5,813 nucleotides of DNA from an uncultured Bacteriovoracaceae bacterium (GTDB lineage Bacteria; Bdellovibrionota; Bacteriovoracia; Bacteriovoracales; Bacteriovoracaceae). This document shows, one piece after another, positions 1 to 5,745 of the stretch; positions within the stretch are counted from its first letter, which is position 1, and each line of letters starts with the position of its first letter. A program made the translations under genes and the position numbers. The stretch is taken from contig CALFYV010000271.1 of NCBI GenBank assembly GCA_937952395.1, positions 1-5,813 on the forward strand, written 5' to 3'. Under the pieces are notes generated by a model, which worked only from the letters and a program-made list of their open reading frames with translations, had not been told where the DNA came from and did not search any database.

Positions 1-884
1 TGGCTCCTTTTTATATGAAGTTTGTGGATTGGATGCTACCCAATGCAGCCGATTTTATGAGTCCAGATGGTTCTAGGCCCTACGTTGCAGAACATATTGC
101 TGCTGCTCATACATTTTTTAATGTAACCAATACTTTTCTGTTTCTACCTTTTTTAAATACGTTGGCCAAATTGGTTATTAAAATAACTCCTGATTTAAAA
201 CAAGGTAAGGAAGAACATCATTTAGTTTTATTGGGAAACCCTAAAGATACATTACCGGCGACAGCTATCGTTCAGGTTGAAGTTGAGATCAAAAAGTTTA
301 AAGATATTGTTGATCGTATGTACAATTTAACCCGCAACTTTGTTCTATCAGAGCAATCGGATCCTGATATCCTAAAAAAAATTAATTCTTATGAAAATAT
401 AACTGATAATATTCAGAAAGAAGTGACCGTTTTTTCAAGTCAACTGATGGAAAAAGCCCTCACTCATGAACAATCGGTGCAAACTCAATCATTTATCCGA
501 ATTGCCGATGAGTTGGAAAGTATTGCAGATTATTTAGAAGCTATGGCCCATTACAAGATCCGCTTTAACCAAAACTTTGCACTGGTCGGCGAGATGCAGA
601 GTGAGTTTACCGATTTTATGACAGAAATTTGGGATTATTTTAATATCTGTTGTAAAGGACTATACGAAAAATCGGTTATTAGTAGAATTGAATGTGAAGA
701 GCAATCGGAAAAATTGAGATTAAAAGCAGATAGTATCCGTGATAAACATTTGGAGCGTATTTCAAAAGCTGAACATGACCCTCTGGCTGCCTTAACTTAT
801 TCTGATATGGTTGTAGCTTTAAGAAAAATACGGGCCCACTCTTTAAATGTGGCCCAAGCTATTTTTTCTTACCGTGGAGTTTGA
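1..884 (+). CDS. Na+/phosphate cotransporter family protein with PhoU-like C-terminal domain (5' end cut off by window)
   Basis: This is the C-terminal part of a Na/Pi cotransporter (NptA/YjbB type), an inner-membrane protein that imports inorganic phosphate with sodium. The frame is open to the left edge and the first internal ATG (15) has no ribosome binding site, so the true start lies outside the window. Counting from that ATG, residues 31-46 (AHTFFNVTNTFLFLPF) match the family's last conserved membrane segment, which usually reads AHTxFNxxNxxxFLPF. After a short linker containing the conserved-looking HHLVLLGNP (residues 68-76), residues about 85-285 form a mostly helical, charged stretch typical of the PhoU-like domain fused to these transporters. 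The stop codon overlaps the start of the acyltransferase gene, implying one transcript. Family assignment is by recall of motifs; substrate is inferred from the family. Confidence 0.83.
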   Translation, partial: APFYMKFVDWMLPNAADFMSPDGSRPYVAEHIAAAHTFFNVTNTFLFLPFLNTLAKLVIKITPDLKQGKEEHHLVLLGNPKDTLPATAIVQVEVEIKKFKDIVDRMYNLTRNFVLSEQSDPDILKKINSYENITDNIQKEVTVFSSQLMEKALTHEQSVQTQSFIRIADELESIADYLEAMAHYKIRFNQNFALVGEMQSEFTDFMTEIWDYFNICCKGLYEKSVISRIECEEQSEKLRLKADSIRDKHLERISKAEHDPLAALTYSDMVVALRKIRAHSLNVAQAIFSYRGV

Positions 885-2638
885 TGAAGATTAAAGAAGT
901 CGAATCAACTATTCTTTCTTATCCAAAATTGGCGAGCTATTTACAAGAGCATCCCAAAGAGTTAGCCCAAGTTCAAAAAATATTACCTGAAATAGCAGGG
1001 GACTTTAATGGTGAATGGGTTAAGAATTATATAAAGATCATTGATGCCACATTTGCGAAGCTTTATGATGGAGTCAGCTTCGATGTCCCACCAGATTTTG
1101 ATTTAAATAAACTTGCCGAAAAATACCATTTAATTTTGGTACCTAATCATCAGTCCCATGCAGATTACTTGGCCCTGACTTATGTTATTTATGGAGTTTA
1201 TTCTGTACCCGTTTATGTCGCTGGGGGGATTAATTTAAATGTTTTTCCTATTGGTAAACTGTTTCGTAAAGGTGGAGCCTTTTTTATCCGCCGCAGTTTT
1301 AATAATGACATCACTTATAAATTAACTTTTGAAGCTTATGTTTTCTATCTTTTAAAAAACAATTTACTCATCGAGTTTTTCTTCGAAGGCGGACGTTCTC
1401 GTACAGGGAAATTATTAAGACCACGTTATGGTCTTTTCCAGATGCTTTTAGAAGCTCATGCTCATATTAAAGATTCTAAGCCTCTGATGTTTATTCCAGT
1501 TACCTTGGCCCATGAACAAGTTCCTGAATCAGGTGCTCATGCCAAAGAACTAAGAGGTGGCAAGAAGAAAAAAGAAAGTGCGTCTCAGCTACTGAAAATT
1601 TTTAAAGTTTTTTCTCGTAAACTAGGTACAATTCATGTCCGTTTCAGCCAGGGTATTGTGATCGATAAGTACGACGATCTAAAGTCAACAGTTCAGAATC
1701 TAGCTTTTGACTGTTTTGGCTCCATTGCCAAGGCCATGCCTTTGACTCCCATGTCTCTTATTTCTTTAATTATGCTCGATGAGCCTTCAGGAACAATGAC
1801 TTGGCCTTTGGTTGAAAAGAGGGCCACTGCCATTTTAGATTATTGTGCTCATATGAAAATCCCCACTTCAGCTTCACTCGACAAAGATAAATATATAAAT
1901 AGCACCAAGCACGCCCTAGATATTTTAATTGAAAACAACAAGGTCGAATTAATTATCAAAGAAAACTTAAAAGAAACTTTTTATTCTATCTTACCAAAAG
2001 CTCGTGCCGAACTTTTATATTTTAAAAATATGATTATCCACCATTTTTTGGTTCCTGCCATTATGAACGGAGCTTGGTTTAATGTGAATAATGGTTCTTT
2101 TAAAACGGTGAAAGATTTAAGTAGTTACCTCATTACACAGCGTAAGGAACTTAAATATGAGTTTTATCTTCCTAGTGTTAAGGAATTTCTTTTTCAATCC
2201 CTTAAGGTTGCCTCTTATGCTTTAAAAGAAGATATAACTGATTTAAAACAATGTTTGAGTCTTGGAAATGAGAAAATGGTTCAAATGTCACAAACGCTTA
2301 AATTATTCTCCTCAACTTTTGTTTATATTTATGAAGCCTATTATTTGGGTGCAACTTCTGTTTACTTTTTGAAAAACGAAACTTTTGATAAAAAAAGGTT
2401 TTTGGCAGTGGCACGGGATCTTTTTGAGGTAGAAAGAGAATATGGTCGTATTGTTCATTATTATGAAAGCTATGCTACACCAATGCTACTGAATTCTTTA
2501 GAATTTTTTACCAATTTAAATTGCATTGAGAGCCCTGGAACTGGCCTTTATTATATAGATAATGAAGAAATTTTAAATAAATATAAAGATAAATTTTCCA
2601 AAGATGTTAATGAAAAAATCAGCATGGGATTACATTGA
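884..2638 (+). CDS. plsB: Glycerol-3-phosphate 1-O-acyltransferase, PlsB type, N-terminally short
   Basis: PlsB acylates sn-glycerol-3-phosphate at position 1, the first step of phospholipid synthesis, at the inner membrane. All four acyltransferase blocks are visible, numbered from the ATG at 884: block I NHQSHAD with catalytic His89 and Asp94; block II GGAFFIRR (130-137); block III FFEGGRSRTGKL (about 166-177); block IV FIPVTLAHE (about 203-211). Segments AGGINLN before block II and AKELRGGKKKKES after block IV closely resemble E. coli PlsB. The protein is 584 residues against 807 in E. coli, whose catalytic His is residue 306. The sequence after the His is about the same length in both, so nearly all the difference is at the N-terminus. 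GGAG (876-879) precedes the ATG; the TTG at 881 is too close to it to be the start. The one-base TGATG overlap with the transporter suggests translational coupling. Confidence 0.88.
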   Translation: MKIKEVESTILSYPKLASYLQEHPKELAQVQKILPEIAGDFNGEWVKNYIKIIDATFAKLYDGVSFDVPPDFDLNKLAEKYHLILVPNHQSHADYLALTYVIYGVYSVPVYVAGGINLNVFPIGKLFRKGGAFFIRRSFNNDITYKLTFEAYVFYLLKNNLLIEFFFEGGRSRTGKLLRPRYGLFQMLLEAHAHIKDSKPLMFIPVTLAHEQVPESGAHAKELRGGKKKKESASQLLKIFKVFSRKLGTIHVRFSQGIVIDKYDDLKSTVQNLAFDCFGSIAKAMPLTPMSLISLIMLDEPSGTMTWPLVEKRATAILDYCAHMKIPTSASLDKDKYINSTKHALDILIENNKVELIIKENLKETFYSILPKARAELLYFKNMIIHHFLVPAIMNGAWFNVNNGSFKTVKDLSSYLITQRKELKYEFYLPSVKEFLFQSLKVASYALKEDITDLKQCLSLGNEKMVQMSQTLKLFSSTFVYIYEAYYLGATSVYFLKNETFDKKRFLAVARDLFEVEREYGRIVHYYESYATPMLLNSLEFFTNLNCIESPGTGLYYIDNEEILNKYKDKFSKDVNEKISMGLH

Positions 2639-2682
2639 TTTTGGGGCATGTTGTCAGAAAAAAAAGTAAAATAAAGGAATCA

Positions 2683-2760
2683 ATGCAAGCTCCCATATTG
2701 TCACGTTACTTAAAAAATGTAATAACATATTGGTTTTGCAAAAAAGAAAATAGTCAATAA
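2683..2760 (+). CDS. Candidate 25-codon upstream ORF / leader peptide before infC
   Basis: A short ORF starts at ATG 2683, preceded by AAAGGA (2673-2678) with a four-base gap, and ends at TAA 2758-2760. It is in the same frame as infC, whose AUU start lies 15 bases beyond this stop, so ribosomes finishing here would release next to the infC Shine-Dalgarno site. The peptide begins MQAPILSRYL and has an aromatic stretch TYWF followed by CKKENSQ. I recognise no family. It could be a leader peptide or translational coupler for infC, or chance: 25 codons in AT-rich DNA are not significant alone. It would be transcribed only by read-through from plsB or a promoter upstream of 2683; the candidate promoter at 2698-2725 would start transcription inside it. 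Confidence 0.22.
   Translation: MQAPILSRYLKNVITYWFCKKENSQ
2698..2725 (+). promoter_or_regulatory. Candidate sigma-70 promoter for infC
   Basis: TTGTCA (2698-2703) and TAATAA (2720-2725) are separated by 16 bases and would start transcription near 2733, leaving a leader of about 43 bases before the infC AUU. The match is moderate and the surrounding DNA is AT-rich, where such pairs arise by chance. GTTAcTTA and TAATAAC (2705-2726) could also form a weak AT-rich hairpin covering the same bases. Confidence 0.35.
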
Positions 2761-2764
2761 ATTC

Positions 2765-2778
2765 GGAGGTGTCTTATT
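2765..2778 (+). promoter_or_regulatory. Strong Shine-Dalgarno and AUU initiation codon of infC
   Basis: GGAGGT (2765-2770) is followed after five bases by ATT (2776-2778), in frame with the whole IF-3 protein. The in-frame TAA at 2758-2760 closes the frame upstream, and the only other ATT (2761) has no ribosome binding site. No ATG, GTG, TTG or CTG occurs in frame from there until the GTG at 2884, which lies inside conserved sequence. AUU as the infC start is established in E. coli, where IF-3 discriminates against it and so limits its own synthesis; the same control is inferred here. Confidence 0.9.
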
Positions 2779-3360
2779 GCTGATCTAAAAAGTGGCGCAG
2801 ATTCAAGTTCTGGCCAAAACAAGGGTGGGAACCGTACAAAAGATTACGGCCCAAGAGTTAACCATCAAATTAGAGCAGCGGAAGTGAGACTCATTACCGA
2901 AGGTACTGAACAGTATGGCGTAGTCACTATTGAAAAAGCGCGAGAGATTGGCCAACAAGTAGGGCTGGATTTGGTTGAAGTTTCTCCCAACGCCAAACCA
3001 CCGGTAGTGAAACTTATCGATTATGGAAAATTTAAATACCAACAACAAAAGAAAATAAGTGAAGCTAAGAAAAAGCAAATTGTTGTCAACGTTAAAGAAA
3101 TAAAATTTCGCCCAGGTATCGATACTCACGACTTAGATGTGAAACTTAGAAAAGCTCAAAAATTCCTAGAACAAGGTGATAAAGTGAAAATGCTTATGCA
3201 ATTTCGCGGACGTGAGATGGTTCATAAAGATATAGGTTTTGATCGTTTTAAAGAAATAGTCGCCAAAGTTTGTGAATTTGGAGCGATTGTTGAGACTCCA
3301 CTTAAAATGATGGGTAATCGAATTACTGTTATGGTTGCTCCAAGTAAGAAAAAAGCTTAA
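2776..3360 (+). CDS. infC: Translation initiation factor IF-3, AUU start
   Basis: IF-3 binds the 30S ribosomal subunit, keeps it apart from 50S and checks the start codon and initiator tRNA. The product is 194 residues from the AUU at 2776. A polar Ser/Gly/Lys-rich extension (about residues 1-25) precedes the family's N-domain opening RVNHQIRAAEVRLI (27-40). The N-domain end NAKPPVVKLIDYGKFKY (about 72-88) leads into a lysine- and glutamine-rich linker helix. The C-domain opens with VKEIKFRPGIDTHDL and contains FRGRE (143-147) before the conserved end GNRITVMVAP. Starting at GTG 2884 would delete 36 residues including RVNHQIRA, so it is rejected. The usual partners rpmI and rplT are not adjacent: they lie 1.7 kb downstream, beyond two unrelated genes. 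The last four bases overlap the convergent gene. Confidence 0.96.
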   Translation: MADLKSGADSSSGQNKGGNRTKDYGPRVNHQIRAAEVRLITEGTEQYGVVTIEKAREIGQQVGLDLVEVSPNAKPPVVKLIDYGKFKYQQQKKISEAKKKQIVVNVKEIKFRPGIDTHDLDVKLRKAQKFLEQGDKVKMLMQFRGREMVHKDIGFDRFKEIVAKVCEFGAIVETPLKMMGNRITVMVAPSKKKA

Positions 3361-3893
3361 TTCTGATAGAAATCGATTATTTTTTTTATATCCAAATAAG
3401 ATTTTTCGATATTCTCTGCCGGAACATGAATGAATCCAGCTTGGATTCTATCCTTAAAGTGAAATAACAATTGATACATTAAATAATTGCAAACATAAGT
3501 GCCGGCACTATTAGAGATAACGCAATTAGGGGATATACCTAAAAGTTCTTCAAGATCTAAATTAGTGAACAATCCATCAGGCCCTTTAGTCTGGATAAGT
3601 TTGTTGCTCGGACAATCACCGTCGTTGTCAGCTATGGATGTGTTCATACAGTTAATAGCGATCCTCTCCAAAGAGACTTTCTCACGCTTCTCAGCTAAGC
3701 CCAAGCATAAAACAATACTGAGCCTAAAGTTTTCAATTTTTTCTTTCAAAACTTCAAAACAACGAGCAAAGCTTACTGGCAAAATAATGGCTTCAACCTT
3801 AGAGTCCTTTGCAAGTTTTAAAGCGATATCTTGACTAGGATTTAAAGTCCACTTAGCGAAGGGTTCAAAGCCAGAAATAAGAATTTTGCGCAT
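3357..3893 (-). CDS. Short pyroglutamyl-peptidase I-like protein (peptidase family C15)
   Basis: C15 peptidases are cytoplasmic cysteine peptidases that remove N-terminal pyroglutamate. The protein opens MRKILISGFEPF and has NPS at 18-20, as in the family. The catalytic triad can be placed: Glu76 in VSLERIAIN, Cys135 in SNSAGTYVCN and His156 in GFIHVP. ADNDGD (88-93) also matches the family. At 178 residues it is shorter than the usual 200-215. The shortfall includes the C-terminus, which ends only 22 residues after His156, and the Gly-Gly normally following GFEPF is replaced by Ala-Lys. It may therefore be an active minimal enzyme or a divergent paralogue with another substrate. The start at 3893 is chosen by alignment; no good Shine-Dalgarno is seen, and an in-frame ATG at 3914 would add seven residues. 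The frame stays open to 4079 but that extension is not family-like. Confidence 0.82.
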   Translation of the reverse strand: MRKILISGFEPFAKWTLNPSQDIALKLAKDSKVEAIILPVSFARCFEVLKEKIENFRLSIVLCLGLAEKREKVSLERIAINCMNTSIADNDGDCPSNKLIQTKGPDGLFTNLDLEELLGISPNCVISNSAGTYVCNYLMYQLLFHFKDRIQAGFIHVPAENIEKSYLDIKKIIDFYQN

Positions 3894-3931
3894 TTTTTCA
3901 TTTTGGCATGGCATTTGGATAAAAGATAGAG

Positions 3932-3954
3932 AGCTTTTAAAAAAGCTATATAAT
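3932..3954 (+). promoter_or_regulatory. Palindrome plus TATAAT box in the divergent intergenic region
   Basis: AGCTTTT (3932-3938) and AAAAGCT (3941-3947) form a 7+7 inverted repeat with a two-base centre. A perfect -10 hexamer TATAAT (3949-3954) follows at once, 52 bases upstream of the ATG at 4007. No convincing -35 hexamer lies 16-18 bases upstream, so the promoter may depend on an activator, or the palindrome may be an operator covering the spacer. AT-rich composition makes chance palindromes common. Confidence 0.35.
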
Positions 3955-4006
3955 TCCAGGGGCTTAAGTAATGGTCTTTGTTTAGCTATTTGACAGGAAC
4001 AAATAA

Positions 4007-4954
4007 ATGAAACACTTACCTCTTTTAATACTTTTTTTTGTGATTTCTTGGAAGTTACCGGCCCAAGAAGAAGGAGCATTTCTTGAAGCAGAGAATGAGG
4101 TCTTTAAGGCTGACATTAAAGCTATTAATGGCATCTATAAATCCAAACACGATAGTCTTTTGCTATTTGTTCAGATTCAAAATAACAGAAGGTATGCCTA
4201 CAATTTTGCTAAAGTAGATATATCAGAATATGAGGGATTAACTAATAAAGAATTAGGTGAAGAGTTTTATAAGCGCTACCGCGAACTTAAAAGAAGATCC
4301 TCAGACTTAGAAAAGGTTAAATCTCGAAATGATCAAAGTTTTAAATTAGAGCAAAGTATTTATTCAAAGCTTGATTCTTTGCAAATCGTTCAAGAAGTGG
4401 CCATTGAAAAAAAGGACCCTGAAATTTTAAAGGAGCACCGTAGGCAAGAATCTTTCTACCTCCTAAAAGCTCAAGAGTTAGAGATAGAGGCTGAAAAAAC
4501 GGACAAGTTTTATTACCAAAATTTTAACCCAGAAGACTTGGCGATTTATCAAATAGGGGAAATGGCCAGGGAAAATGCTTTAAAAATCAAAAATCTTGCA
4601 AGTGACAAGGAAATTCAAAAACAAATAAAAGATTATGGCTATGATTTAAAATCTTGTACTTTAGATTATTCTCAACCATGGCATTTCTACTATACTGATT
4701 ACTACCTAATGGTGGATGGAGTAAAAGTCATCAAAACCCGTAATTATCAAGAAATACTTGATCTTATCTTAGAAGAAATACCCTATTTTTTTTACTATCA
4801 AAAATGCACTGATAAAGTAGATGTTTTCTCTAGTTGGGAACATCTAACCAATGAGAGTGAGAACAATCATAAAAATAAGCATGTAAAACGTAAGAATTTT
4901 GAAAAAAAATTAGAAAAATTAATCATTCCTCAGTTTGTTAAGTATTTTCAATAA
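4007..4954 (+). CDS. Uncharacterised predicted exported protein, coiled-coil-rich, two cysteines
   Basis: I do not recognise the family. The protein has 315 residues. The first 19 look like a Sec signal peptide: Lys2, a hydrophobic core LPLLILFFVISW (4-15), then KLPA with likely cleavage after Ala19; there is no lipobox cysteine. Residues about 80-205 are highly charged (Lys/Glu/Arg) and helical, probably partly coiled coil. A tyrosine/aromatic-rich section follows (about 207-265, with WHFYYTDYY and PYFFYYQK). The only cysteines, Cys217 and Cys267, flank this section and could form a disulphide after export. The C-terminal tail (about 282-305) is rich in Asn and Lys. AGGA (3995-3998) lies eight bases before the ATG, supporting the start. 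It lies between infC and rpmI, divergent from the C15-like gene, and has its own candidate promoter. Function unknown; periplasmic location is inferred. Confidence 0.75.
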   Translation: MKHLPLLILFFVISWKLPAQEEGAFLEAENEVFKADIKAINGIYKSKHDSLLLFVQIQNNRRYAYNFAKVDISEYEGLTNKELGEEFYKRYRELKRRSSDLEKVKSRNDQSFKLEQSIYSKLDSLQIVQEVAIEKKDPEILKEHRRQESFYLLKAQELEIEAEKTDKFYYQNFNPEDLAIYQIGEMARENALKIKNLASDKEIQKQIKDYGYDLKSCTLDYSQPWHFYYTDYYLMVDGVKVIKTRNYQEILDLILEEIPYFFYYQKCTDKVDVFSSWEHLTNESENNHKNKHVKRKNFEKKLEKLIIPQFVKYFQ

Positions 4955-4997
4955 GATACAATAATAATTATTTATAATTAAAACTTACGCAAGTTCT

Positions 4998-5025
4998 TTG
5001 ACTTTTGCATCATTTATGGTAGAAA
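4998..5025 (+). promoter_or_regulatory. Candidate promoter for rpmI-rplT
   Basis: TTGACT (4998-5003) is followed after 16 bases by TAGAAA (5020-5025). TG at 5017-5018 sits one base before the -10, as in extended -10 promoters. Transcription would begin near 5032, about 28 bases before the rpmI ATG. An own promoter is plausible because rpmI and rplT are separated from infC by an opposite-strand gene. The preceding intergenic bases (4955-4997) hold AT-rich sequence, including a perfect AATAATTATT palindrome (4963-4972) and a small AACTT/AAGTT hairpin (4982-4995), to which I assign no role. Confidence 0.45.
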
Positions 5026-5060
5026 TTGCCTCTCGTATTGCCAATATTTTAGGAGCGACT

Positions 5061-5258
5061 ATGCCAAAAATGAAGACGAAAAGAGCTGCGGCTAAAAGAT
5101 TTTCTATGACCGGAACTGGAAAAATCAAAATTAAAAAAGCTGGTTTACGCCATATTTTGACTAAAAAAACTAAGAAAGTAAAAAGAGATAAGGTAAAAAC
5201 TGGATACGTAAATCCAGTAGATGAGCGCCAAGTTAAACGTTGTCTGCCTTATAGCTAA
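5061..5258 (+). CDS. rpmI: 50S ribosomal protein L35
   Basis: L35 is a small basic protein of the large ribosomal subunit. The 65-residue product has the family opening MPKMKTKRAAAKRF, then TGTGKIKIKKAGLRHILTKK in the middle, and ends CLPYS where LPYA is usual. Length is normal for the family (about 64-66). The start is set by AGGAG (5051-5055) five bases before ATG 5061 and by the conserved N-terminus; the frame extends upstream to a TTG at 4998, but that would add 21 non-family residues across the candidate promoter. rplT follows after 69 bases, as expected for the L35-L20 pair. Confidence 0.97.
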   Translation: MPKMKTKRAAAKRFSMTGTGKIKIKKAGLRHILTKKTKKVKRDKVKTGYVNPVDERQVKRCLPYS

Positions 5259-5291
5259 TTAATAATCAAAACCATACCAGAGGTTAAGTGA

Positions 5292-5316
5292 TCCATTAGA
5301 GGTCCCCCTGATTGGA
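5292..5316 (+). promoter_or_regulatory. Possible hairpin just upstream of the rplT ribosome binding site
   Basis: TCCA (5292-5295) can pair with TGGA (5313-5316), and TTAG (5296-5299) with CTGA (5308-5311) using one G-T wobble and one bulged T (5312), leaving an eight-base loop. Its 3' arm abuts and shares a base with the rplT Shine-Dalgarno AAAGGAG (5316-5322). AGAGGT occurs twice here (5279-5284 and 5298-5303). L20 is known to repress its own operon by binding mRNA in E. coli and B. subtilis; whether this element does so is conjecture. Confidence 0.25.
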
Positions 5317-5327
5317 AAGGAGAAAAA

Positions 5328-5672
5328 ATGTCACGCGCTAAAAGAGGTTTTAAAAGAAGAAGACGGGTCAATAAGTTACACAAGCTAGCTAAAGGATTCT
5401 CTTTTGACCGTAAAAACAAATTCACCCAAATGCAGTCAACTGTTGTTCGTGCCCTTCATAATGCTTATAAAGGTCGTAGGCTCTTAAAGCGTGATATGAG
5501 AAGAATTTGGATCATTCGTATCAATGCAGGTGCTAGACTAGTAGGCACATCATACTCAAAGCTTATGAATCAATTGAAGCTAAATAACATCAATCTTAAC
5601 CGTAAGATGTTAGCCGAACTAGCAGCTAGAGATGTTGAAGCTTTTAAAGCACTAGCTACTTCACTAAAATAA
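5328..5672 (+). CDS. rplT: 50S ribosomal protein L20
   Basis: L20 binds 23S rRNA directly and is needed early in assembly of the large subunit. The 114-residue product shows the family pattern: a very basic N-terminal arm (SRAKRGFKRRRRVNKLHKLA), then RKNKFTQMQSTVVRALHNAY, the strongly conserved-looking RDMRRIWIIRINAGAR (about residues 55-70), SYSKLMNQLK, and NRKMLAELAARDVEAFKAL near the end. The length is close to the usual 115-120. AAAGGAG (5316-5322), five bases before the ATG, gives a strong ribosome binding site and fixes the start. It is the last gene before a strong terminator. Confidence 0.97.
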   Translation: MSRAKRGFKRRRRVNKLHKLAKGFSFDRKNKFTQMQSTVVRALHNAYKGRRLLKRDMRRIWIIRINAGARLVGTSYSKLMNQLKLNNINLNRKMLAELAARDVEAFKALATSLK

Positions 5673-5696
5673 TAAACAGATTTAGTTAGTTACCAT

Positions 5697-5745
5697 AAAA
5701 CCCCTAATTTTTTCGCAAGTTAGGGGTTTTTTTTTTTTTTTTTTT
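5697..5745 (+). terminator. Strong rho-independent terminator after rplT
   Basis: AAAACCCCTAA (5697-5707) pairs perfectly with TTAGGGGTTTT (5720-5730), with up to three further inner pairs, around a loop containing TTTCGC. The GC-rich base of the stem is followed by an uninterrupted run of 19 T (5727-5745). It begins 24 bases after the rplT stop and closes the rpmI-rplT transcript. Confidence 0.95.

Noticed and set aside
2803..3129. Minus-strand ORF of 108 codons across infC
   Set aside because: It is fully antisense to conserved IF-3 coding sequence and has no recognisable product.
2884..3360. GTG 2884 as the start of infC
   Set aside because: It lies inside the conserved IF-3 N-domain and has no proper Shine-Dalgarno; the AUU at 2776 has both a complete N-domain and GGAGGT.
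3361..3400. T-rich stretch with AATCGATT after infC as a terminator
   Set aside because: The palindrome has no loop and is AT-rich, and it lies within the coding sequence of the minus-strand gene, so a stable terminator hairpin is not supported.
3499..3834. Plus-strand ORF of 111 codons across the C15-like gene
   Set aside because: It is antisense to a gene with an intact catalytic triad; no ribosome binding site or family is evident.
3894..4079. Longer minus-strand frame upstream of the C15-like gene
   Set aside because: The family's N-terminus begins at 3893; the extension has no family similarity, runs through the divergent intergenic region and overlaps the start of the plus-strand gene at 4007.
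4955..4997. Second TATAAT (4973-4978) as a promoter for rpmI
   Set aside because: No -35 hexamer lies at the right distance, and the region is nearly pure A/T, where such matches are expected by chance.
4998..5060. L35 with a 21-residue N-terminal extension from TTG 4998
   Set aside because: L35 conventionally begins MPKMKTKR; AGGAG sits five bases before ATG 5061, and the extension overlaps a promoter-like sequence.
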